Shown here: in pieces, positions 57,428 to 64,000 of the stretch
Numbering within the stretch: the first letter of the stretch is position 1
Layout: every line of letters begins with the position of its first letter
Origin: Rhodanobacter sp. C03
Lineage (GTDB): Bacteria > Pseudomonadota > Gammaproteobacteria > Xanthomonadales > Rhodanobacteraceae
Direction: 5' to 3'
Length of the DNA: 64,000 nucleotides
Assembly: GCF_002001175.1 (NCBI RefSeq)
Contig: NZ_MUNT01000001.1
Span: forward strand, 124,001-188,000
Translations under genes and position numbers: made by a program
Notes under the pieces: generated by a model
The model's input: the letters and a program-made list of their open reading frames with translations, nothing else
Database searches by the model: none
What the model was told of the DNA's origin: nothing

Positions 57428-60280
57428 ATGATGATCAAGTCGAAATTGACGGTTGCCGTGGTGGCAACCCTGGCGCTTGGCTATACCTCTGCCTATGCGC
57501 AGTCGACCCAGACCGATGCATCCCAGCAGAGCACATCTCAGCAGAGCACCGATCAAGCGCCGGACGCCGCCAAGGCCAAGAAGCTGCAGGCGGTCACCGT
57601 AACCGGCTCGCTGATTCCGCAGACGCAAATCGAGACGGCAACGCCCACAGTGACCATCACGGCGGACCAATTGAAGGCGCGTGGATTTGCCACGGTGGCA
57701 CAGGCGCTACAGCAATCTTCCAATGCGGTAGGCAGCGTGACAGGCCCTGAGGCTGTAGGAACTTTCACACAAGGCGCACAGACGCTTAGCTTGTTTGGCC
57801 TCTCGCCCGGTTACGTGAAGTACCTGATCGACGGCCGCCCGATGGGCAATTTCCCCGCGCTCTACAACGGCAGTGATGTTTTCAACAATCTGAGCAGCAT
57901 TCCGGTCGAAATGGTCGACCACATCGACATCCTGCCGGGCGGGCAGTCGTCATTGTACGGTTCGGACGCGATTGCCGGCGTGATCAATATCGTGCTCAAG
58001 AAGAAGATCGACGCACCAGTGCTGGACGTGCGCTACGGCTGGAACAGCAACGGCGGCGGTGCGGCGCGTCGGGGCTATCTGGCCGATAGTTTCAATGTCG
58101 GCAAATTCAACCTGATTGCCGGCGTGCAATTCGAGAGTACGCAACCTATCTGGGCCTACGATCGGTCGCTGACCGCCCAGGCTGATCTTGATGCCGTCGG
58201 CGGACCCATCGCGGAGCGGGATTATCTGGCCACTGATCCCACGCTGGGCATTGATAGCTATAAATTCGCGGATCCCAACAATTGCGCCAACACGACGGCT
58301 GGGTTCGGCGGAACGACGGGGTACAGGTATCGCGCCAATAGCGGAAATTATTGCGGGTCGTACTACGGGGAACAGGCCTATGTCACGCTGGCCAATGAAA
58401 GCAAGACCGCAAACCTGTATACCCACGCGACCTTTGACGTCAACGATAACCTGCAGTTGTACAGCGACCTGCTCTACAACTACCAGGAGCAGAAATACCA
58501 GCCGGGAGGGGCCACCGACTGGCTGACTTCAAGTTCAGGCCTGACATTTTACGATCCCATCCGGGCCCAGTACACGGATCTGCAGCGTATCTTCTCGCCG
58601 GAAGAAGTGGGTGGCTACCAGAACTCCATGAACACGCAGGTCGAAAACGCCTATATGTTCAGCCTGGGTGGAAAAGGCACGTTCGGGCAATCGAACTGGG
58701 ACTACGATCTGGGTTTTACGCATTCCAACGACAAGACCAACGAACGTGGTTACGTCGCTTTCACGAATCCCATCAATACCTTCTTTACCAATCGTGTGCT
58801 GGGCCCGGACTTGACATCGACCCTGGGGCCGGATCCTGATGGTTACGGGGTGCCCGTCTTCGAGCCCAACTACGCCGCTTTCTATACCCCGATTACGCCA
58901 GCGGAATATCATAGCTTCACCGGTTATGCCACGACATTGGGGAAGACCTGGGACAATATGTTGCGCGGACAGGTGACAAATGCCTCGCTATTCACCTTGC
59001 CAGGCGGCGATGCCGGCCTCGCGGTCGTGCTGGAAGGAGGCAACCAAGGCTGGGGCTATGTGCCCGACCCGGGTTATTTCAATGGAGATATCTACAATTA
59101 TACCGCGGACCAGGGTGCCGGGCATCGCTCGCGCTATGCCGTCACGACCGAGCTGAATTTTCCTCTGCTGCAGCAACTGACCGTGGATGTGTCCGGTCGT
59201 CGGGACGGATACGAAGTATCCGGCCACCAGGTCAAGCACAATACGTATACGGTGTCGCTGGAATATCGCCCTTTCGAGAGTCTGCTGCTCAGGGGCAAAT
59301 ACGGCACGGCGTTCAAGATGCCCACCTTGGCTGATGAGTATTCCGGGACGAGCGGCTACTACAGCTCGGTCACCGATTACTACAACTGCGCCAAGTTGGG
59401 GTTCACGGGCCCCACCTTGGGCCAATGTCCGGGCGTCTATTCTCAGGCAAGCTATTTCAACAGCACCTCGGGCAATGTCAATCTGAAACCGATCACGGCG
59501 AAAGACTGGAACTATGGCGTCGTATGGGCGCCGACATCGAAGCTCTCAGTGACCGTAGATTATCTGCACTTCGACATCCGCAACGAAGTGGGGACGGTGC
59601 CACCGGACACGATTTCACAGGAGAACTCCCTTTGTCTGCAGGGGATTCTTGATCCCACTACACCGAGTTGCATCAATGCGATCAATGCGATCACGCGCAA
59701 TCAATTCGGTGCGATTGAGGATATCTATACGCCGAATCAGAACATAGCGCGGGAACGGGTCAATGCCATCACCGCCAATCTGAATTATCAGGTAGATATT
59801 GGCGCCTATGGCAGCTTGTCGTTCTCCGGTAGTTACAGCGACGAGCTAAAGCATGAAGAGCAACCGCTCGCGGGCGACCCGTTCATCAACTACCTGGACA
59901 GCCCGCTGTACAGTACCGATTTCAAGACCAAGGCCAATGTCTCGGTGACCTGGAGTCTAGGCGAATGGACCACCACGTTGTTTGCCAACCGTGATGGTCG
60001 ATCGCCCAACTATCTGGCGACCACACTTGATAATTATTCGGCGCCCGGTACGGGTTATCTGGCAGCCTGGGTTACCTACAACGGCAGCGTGCAATACAGC
60101 CCGACGAAAAATCTGACGCTGTCCTTCCTGGTGAACAACCTTTTCAACAAGATGCCGCCAGTGGATAACAGTTATCCCGGTTATGTATTCGGCCCTTACA
60201 ACTCAGCGAATTACAGTGTGTATGGGCGCCAGTTGTATCTGGAGGCGACGTACAAGTTCGGCAGACCCTCAGCTCAGTAA
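57428..60280 (+). CDS. TonB-dependent outer-membrane receptor
   Basis: 950 aa. A signal peptide (MMIKSKLTVAVVATLALGYT, cleavage near YAQ) is followed by a Gln/Ser-rich linker. The plug domain starts LQAVTVTGSLIPQTQIETAT and contains YLIDGRPMG and LPGGQSSLYGSDAIAGVINI. A 22-strand barrel fills the rest, ending ATYKFGRPSAQ. Several paired Cys (NNCANTT, YCGSYY, YNCAKLGF) may form loop disulfides. The ATG at 57428 is preferred, with GAGGGA about 6 nt upstream; ATG 57431 is equivalent. Substrate unknown; no transporter partner is adjacent. Confidence 0.93.
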   Translation: MMIKSKLTVAVVATLALGYTSAYAQSTQTDASQQSTSQQSTDQAPDAAKAKKLQAVTVTGSLIPQTQIETATPTVTITADQLKARGFATVAQALQQSSNAVGSVTGPEAVGTFTQGAQTLSLFGLSPGYVKYLIDGRPMGNFPALYNGSDVFNNLSSIPVEMVDHIDILPGGQSSLYGSDAIAGVINIVLKKKIDAPVLDVRYGWNSNGGGAARRGYLADSFNVGKFNLIAGVQFESTQPIWAYDRSLTAQADLDAVGGPIAERDYLATDPTLGIDSYKFADPNNCANTTAGFGGTTGYRYRANSGNYCGSYYGEQAYVTLANESKTANLYTHATFDVNDNLQLYSDLLYNYQEQKYQPGGATDWLTSSSGLTFYDPIRAQYTDLQRIFSPEEVGGYQNSMNTQVENAYMFSLGGKGTFGQSNWDYDLGFTHSNDKTNERGYVAFTNPINTFFTNRVLGPDLTSTLGPDPDGYGVPVFEPNYAAFYTPITPAEYHSFTGYATTLGKTWDNMLRGQVTNASLFTLPGGDAGLAVVLEGGNQGWGYVPDPGYFNGDIYNYTADQGAGHRSRYAVTTELNFPLLQQLTVDVSGRRDGYEVSGHQVKHNTYTVSLEYRPFESLLLRGKYGTAFKMPTLADEYSGTSGYYSSVTDYYNCAKLGFTGPTLGQCPGVYSQASYFNSTSGNVNLKPITAKDWNYGVVWAPTSKLSVTVDYLHFDIRNEVGTVPPDTISQENSLCLQGILDPTTPSCINAINAITRNQFGAIEDIYTPNQNIARERVNAITANLNYQVDIGAYGSLSFSGSYSDELKHEEQPLAGDPFINYLDSPLYSTDFKTKANVSVTWSLGEWTTTLFANRDGRSPNYLATTLDNYSAPGTGYLAAWVTYNGSVQYSPTKNLTLSFLVNNLFNKMPPVDNSYPGYVFGPYNSANYSVYGRQLYLEATYKFGRPSAQ

Positions 60281-60302
60281 TTGCCAGAGTCTGCTTCAAT
60301 CC

Positions 60303-60331
60303 AAACGGCTCCGCCTTCGCGGGCCGTTTTT
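60303..60331 (+). terminator. Rho-independent terminator after the TonB receptor gene
   Basis: The stem AAACGGC-(T)-CCGC with loop CTTC pairs with GCGG-GCCGTTT: 11 bp with one bulge. The T-run is TTTTT, 23 nt after the stop codon. Confidence 0.9.
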
Positions 60332-60750
60332 ATGCGTGGGCAGCACGAGCTGCATGGAGCAGTCGACTGCGGATTTGTTGATCAGCTTGGGAACAGCTCG
60401 TATTCACCCCTTTAGGGAGGTACATCGCTAGTCCGATCTATCTCAAAGTGCACGGCCCTTCGCTGGGCGTGGGCTTTATCGCCATAAAGTGGCCAAAACG
60501 GCCAAGTTATGGTGAAGCGATACTCGCTGCTGCGGCGCGCGCAGTAGCGTCTTCCAGCATGCGTACCGGTTCGAACTCACGCTCGAAAGCAGCCTGCGAG
60601 ATTTGCACGCGCGGTCGGGTGGCTACGCCGCCAGCGGCCCGTTTTTCGGAAACGGCATACAGCTGAAGTCTGCCGCGTGCACACGGATCGCATCAGCCGG
60701 CTTGAACAGGGCGACCGTGTTCGCGGGTTTCTCTCAAATGGGCCAAACCA
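60332..60750. other. 419-bp region without a confident gene; possible decayed coding stretch
   Basis: No intact gene is supported. On the minus strand about 60430-60670 stays open and reads coding-like (RVQISQAAFEREFEPVRMLE, then SSEYRFTITWPFWPLYGDKA). It has no convincing start or partner and I do not recognise it. It may be the tail of a deleted gene next to the MocR regulator. A short GC-rich inverted motif TGGCCAAAACGGCCA is at about 60490-60505. Confidence 0.3.
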
Positions 60751-62235
60751 TCATCCGGAGTGTCGCCTCAAGGGCAACGATTCCATTGACCTGCAGACCG
60801 TTCCTGCATCTATCGCATCCAGGCATGCGCCGAACAATTGGGCAGCCTCCTGCAGCTCCAGACTGGACAGCCCGCAGTAGCCGAGAAGAAGGCCAGGTAT
60901 GGCGGGCCTTGTGTGGTAATGCGGCGCAATCGGGTACAGGCCGAGTCCGTGCTCATGCGCGTAATCGATCAGGGCCTCCAGTTGTGCGTGATCGTAGTCG
61001 CGCAACCAGACAACCACGTGCATACCGGCGTGCGAATCCGCAATCTGGATGCGCTCACCGGCATGACGCCGCAGCCCGTCGATCAGCACTTCGCGGCGCG
61101 CCTTGAGCGTTCTGCCCATTTGCCGCAGATGTCGCTCGAAGCCGCCGCTCTCCATGAAGTGCGCCAGGGCGGCCTGTTCAATCACCGGATTGCAAATATC
61201 GGCCAGATATTTGGCGTTGATGAAATCCTGACGCAGCGCGGCGGGCAACACCATGTAGCCCAGACGCATCGAGCCGAACAGCGCCTTGGAAAACGTGCCC
61301 ACATAGATCACGCGGTCGCCATCGTCGAGCGAACGCAAGGCAGCCAGGGGTTGGGAGTCGAAGCGAAACTCGCTGTCGTAGTCATCCTCCAGAATCCAGC
61401 TTTGCCTTGCTTCGGCATAACGCAACAGCTCCAGGCGCCGTGACAGCGACATGGTCGGGCCGGAAGGAAACTGATGGGAAGGCGTTACGCAGATCAGGCG
61501 AGATGCCTGCACTGGCAACTCGGCGCATACCAGGCCCTCGTGATCCGTGCGCACGGGCAACAGGCTGGCACCGTGCGCAGCGAATGACTGCCACATGCCG
61601 AAGTAATGCGGCTCCTCCATTACAGCGGCGTCTCCTTCGTTCAGCAGGACACGCGCGGTCAAGGCATAGGCCTGTTGTGCGCCATTGATGATGAGCATAT
61701 GGTTCGGATGCGCATCGACACCGCGCCGCAGTGCCAGGTAGCGACAGATCTGCTCGCGCAAGGCAAACAGTCCTTGCGGGTCGCCCCGTTCGAGCGGGGT
61801 ATAAACCGCAGCGCGAGCGAGTTCACGGGCCCATAGGGTACTCAACGCGGGTTGGGTCATCGGTTCGCCATATTGCATATTCAGACGCAGCCCGTGATGG
61901 CGGCGCGTGATCGATGGATCTCTCTGCGTTCTCGCACGCTTTGCGTAACGCGACGGTGCCGCGATCGGCTCCGCCTTCAGCAGGCGAAGGGGTGGGGAGG
62001 TTTGCAGGTGGCTGACGTAGCTGCCAGCGCCGACCCGGACATAGACGAAGCCTTCGGCACGGAGTTGCTCATAAGCCGTCAATACGGTGATGCGCGACAT
62101 GCCAACTTCCAGAGCAAGTGCGCGGGTGGACGGAAGGCGCGTATCGGCTTTCAATCGCCCGTTGAGAATGGAAGTTTTCAAGGCGCGGGTAAGTTGTGCG
62201 TAAGCCGGCCCTTGGCCATCGAATTCGAGGAACAT
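60751..62235 (-). CDS. MocR-family regulator (GntR wHTH + aminotransferase-like domain)
   Basis: 494 aa. The N-terminal GntR winged helix (PAYAQLTRALKTSILNGRL, LPSTRALALEVGMSRITVLT) covers residues 10-75. A fold-type I aminotransferase-like domain (about 140-480) includes the PLP Lys in VGTFSKALFGSMRLGY and the upstream LEDDYDSEF. MocR proteins use PLP as effector and control vitamin B6, GABA or taurine genes. The ATG at 62235 is preferred, with GAGG 6 nt upstream. The target is not evident; the nearest gene (TonB receptor) is convergent. Confidence 0.92.
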   Translation of the reverse strand: MFLEFDGQGPAYAQLTRALKTSILNGRLKADTRLPSTRALALEVGMSRITVLTAYEQLRAEGFVYVRVGAGSYVSHLQTSPPLRLLKAEPIAAPSRYAKRARTQRDPSITRRHHGLRLNMQYGEPMTQPALSTLWARELARAAVYTPLERGDPQGLFALREQICRYLALRRGVDAHPNHMLIINGAQQAYALTARVLLNEGDAAVMEEPHYFGMWQSFAAHGASLLPVRTDHEGLVCAELPVQASRLICVTPSHQFPSGPTMSLSRRLELLRYAEARQSWILEDDYDSEFRFDSQPLAALRSLDDGDRVIYVGTFSKALFGSMRLGYMVLPAALRQDFINAKYLADICNPVIEQAALAHFMESGGFERHLRQMGRTLKARREVLIDGLRRHAGERIQIADSHAGMHVVVWLRDYDHAQLEALIDYAHEHGLGLYPIAPHYHTRPAIPGLLLGYCGLSSLELQEAAQLFGACLDAIDAGTVCRSMESLPLRRHSG

Positions 62236-62917
62236 GAAAACCTCAACAAGCGGGGTGCCCGTATGCGAGACCCTAGGCCCCCATCGCGGGCGCTGCTTGA
62301 GGAAATTTCGCAAAAAGCGTGAGGCGTTTGCTAGGTTATTTGCGGAAGCGGGCGCGATTCGCTGGCGCGAGTGGTTGGGGCCGTGCTTCGTCTTTGGCTC
62401 CGTCGCGTCGGGCAGCCGGTCGACGCGGAGGCTGGTGGTGCGCAGCAGCTGGCCAAGACAGAAGTCTGCGGTCGGCGCGCCACGTCCGCTGTCCTAATCG
62501 ATGCGCAGTGACCCGAGCCATGCCCGGGTTGCGGATTCCAGTCCGATTGGACACCCGTTCTGGACAGCGCTGGCCAGTACCGCGGTGTTGACCAGGGTCA
62601 TCCGGGGCCTTGGTTGTCCCCAATGGGTGGAGGTCGATTTGCCAGCCCCTTGTTCGTCGTTCAGACGTACGGTCTTCTGTTGCGTCAGACGTGCATTCAC
62701 GCCCCGGGGCGACGCACCTCATACAGCTCGTATGGGCGGACCGGAGATGTGCCTTTTAACCCATGGCGGACCTTGCAGAACCAGCGTAAAGGTAACCAAT
62801 ACCAGCATCGGGTTCAGAGGGCGCTGGAATGCTGTTCGGTCAACAACGAAATCCACGCTTGGTCATGCCGAGGCTCGCTTCAGACTTGGTGTAACCTGAA
62901 CAGGAGCAGGAGCGGGA
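62236..62917. other. 682-bp region without a confident gene; ParA-like fragment possible
   Basis: It separates the divergent MocR and CadC-like genes. No intact gene is supported. On the minus strand 62494-62700 gives a 68-residue frame with LNDEQGAGKSTSTHWGQ, which resembles a deviant Walker A of ParA/MinD ATPases with the first Lys-Gly replaced. The rest does not clearly match, so at most this is a decayed fragment. Confidence 0.3.
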
Positions 62918-64000
62918 ATGGAGGTCGAACAAATGGCTATAGCGTCCGCCCCTGCTGCGTGGATTGCATTCGGCAGGGTCGAGATCGACACCCTGGGTCA
63001 TCGCCTGTTTGTCGATGGCGAGGAGGTCGCGCTCGAGCGCAAGGCATTTGCCGTACTCGTGCTGCTGGCGCGCGAACCCGGCCGTGTGTTGAGCCGCGAC
63101 GAGATTCTCGACGTGGTGTGGGGGCATGCCCATGTCACGCCTGCCGTACTCAGTCGCATCATCGCGGTGTTGCGTCATGCGCTCGGCGAGAGCGGCGAAG
63201 AAAGCCCCTATCTGCATACCGTGCATGGCGTCGGCTTCCGCCTCGATGCCCAGGTGCGATCCGCCGCGTCGCGTGAGGAGTTGATTGCGGACAGGGCATC
63301 AGCGGCCACGGAACCTGTGTTCTTGCCCGCCCTCACCAGCACTGTCGCCGCGCCATCGGCCGCAACGGCAGTGGGTCCGGCAACATCGTTGCCGCCTGAC
63401 AAGACACGTCGGCTCGAAAGCCGACTCGTGGCCGTGATCATCGGTCTGCTCGTGGTGGCGGCCGCGCTGCTCGGGTGGCACCAATTCGCACGCCACCCGG
63501 CGGACACGGTGCCGGCGGTCGATCTGAAGTCCATTGCGGTGCTGCCGTTCGAGAGTCTCAGTACTGACCAGAACAACGCGTATTTCGCCAGCGGCATGCA
63601 AGACATGATCCTGACCCAGTTGGTGGGTATCGGCGGACTCAAGGTGATCGCCCGCACCTCGACAGAGAAGTATCCGAGCCATCCGGAAGACGTGAAAGCC
63701 ATAGCTCGACAATTGGGTGTGGCGACGCTGCTCGAAGGCACGGTACAGAAGGCCGGCAATCAGGTGCTGATCAATGTGCAACTGATCGATGCGAGCAGCG
63801 GCAACCATCTCTGGGCGAAAGCCTATACGCGCACGCTGGACAACGTTTTCAATGTGGAAGGCGAGGTCGCGCAGAATGTGGCGGAGGCGCTGAAGGTGCA
63901 GCTGACGTCCGCCGAGACCGCGCGTATCGAGAGAATGCCGACCTCGAACGCCGCAGCCTACGATCTGTATCTGCAAGCTGGCGTGCACGCCAACCGCGCC
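62918..64000 (+). CDS. CadC-like membrane transcriptional regulator (partial, C-terminus off window)
   Basis: 361 codons to the right edge. The N-terminal OmpR-type winged helix spans about 15-112 (FGRVEIDTLGHRLFVDGEEV, LSRDEILDVVWGHAHVTPAV, YLHTVHGVGFRL). One membrane helix lies at about 168-190. A TolB-like domain (KSIAVLPFESLSTDQNNAYF, LLEGTVQKAGNQVLINVQLI) is followed by what should be TPRs beyond the edge. It probably senses a periplasmic signal and binds DNA from the membrane. ATG 62918 has GGAG 5 nt upstream; ATG 62933 with GGAGGT 7 nt upstream is equally good. Confidence 0.9.
   Translation, partial: MEVEQMAIASAPAAWIAFGRVEIDTLGHRLFVDGEEVALERKAFAVLVLLAREPGRVLSRDEILDVVWGHAHVTPAVLSRIIAVLRHALGESGEESPYLHTVHGVGFRLDAQVRSAASREELIADRASAATEPVFLPALTSTVAAPSAATAVGPATSLPPDKTRRLESRLVAVIIGLLVVAAALLGWHQFARHPADTVPAVDLKSIAVLPFESLSTDQNNAYFASGMQDMILTQLVGIGGLKVIARTSTEKYPSHPEDVKAIARQLGVATLLEGTVQKAGNQVLINVQLIDASSGNHLWAKAYTRTLDNVFNVEGEVAQNVAEALKVQLTSAETARIERMPTSNAAAYDLYLQAGVHANRA

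Noticed and set aside
62494-62700. ParA/MinD-like ATPase gene
   Set aside because: Only a partial Walker-A-like string is visible; no start, no switch motifs and no partner gene. Kept only as a note in the intergenic entry.

Overview
The window is a high-GC, gene-dense chromosomal segment of a gammaproteobacterium. The most likely source is the order Xanthomonadales (Lysobacterales), probably Rhodanobacteraceae (Rhodanobacter, Dyella, Frateuria or Luteibacter type). I infer this from gene content: a linked thr/leu/ilv cluster, a bioBFHC-type biotin operon next to comF, a large TonB-dependent receptor, and 'GTAGGAGCGGCTTCAGCCGCGAC'-type and 'VIPAKAGI'-type intergenic repeats. The genus cannot be fixed from the sequence alone. 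No phage, plasmid, integron or CRISPR array is visible.

Layout. (1) 1-7.1 kb: the N-terminal part of aminopeptidase N, an aldose-1-epimerase-like gene overlapping a serine/threonine dehydratase-like gene, a di-iron hydroxylase, an EamA exporter, 3-methyladenine glycosylase and a small AT-richer membrane protein. (2) 7.2-14.1 kb: a biotin operon on the minus strand (bioB-bioF-trhO-bioH-bioC), then divergent comF and convergent ubiA. (3) 14.2-31.5 kb: a 17-kb, all-minus-strand amino-acid block, read hom-thrB-thrC, then leuA-ilvE-leuC-leuD-leuB, then ilvD-ilvC-VOC-ilvB-ilvN-ilvA. It carries the route from aspartate semialdehyde through threonine to isoleucine, plus valine and leucine synthesis. 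Two short leader peptides, too small for routine gene calling, sit at the heads of the thr and leu units. One has a Thr/Ile codon run and the other a Leu/Val/Ile codon run. Both begin about where their predicted promoters would start transcription.

(4) 31.6-34.2 kb: a TIR-membrane-TolB-like-TPR protein and a methyltransferase. (5) 34.3-40.8 kb: secreted and redox-stress-like genes (YVTN propeller, variant creatininase, NTF2-like protein, two pirins, isochorismatase) and a LysR regulator. (6) 40.9-47.3 kb: a GMC oxidoreductase, a GIY-YIG protein, a CpdB-like lipoprotein and a membrane sulfatase-fold (phosphoglycerol-transferase-like) protein. (7) 47.5-56.5 kb: small proteins, GlpQ, an overlapping lysoplasmalogenase and alkylglycerol-monooxygenase-like pair, an amino-acid permease, a diguanylate cyclase and an M61 peptidase. 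(8) 56.6-64 kb: tRNA-Arg(CCG), an IS3-type transposase relic, a TonB-dependent receptor, a MocR regulator and the start of a CadC-like membrane regulator cut by the window edge.

The most informative region is the attenuator pair. The leu leader has a textbook terminator/antiterminator geometry. The thr leader has the same layout but its hairpin lacks a U-tract. The leuB-ilvD junction carries two further hairpins that could divide the block into separately controlled parts.
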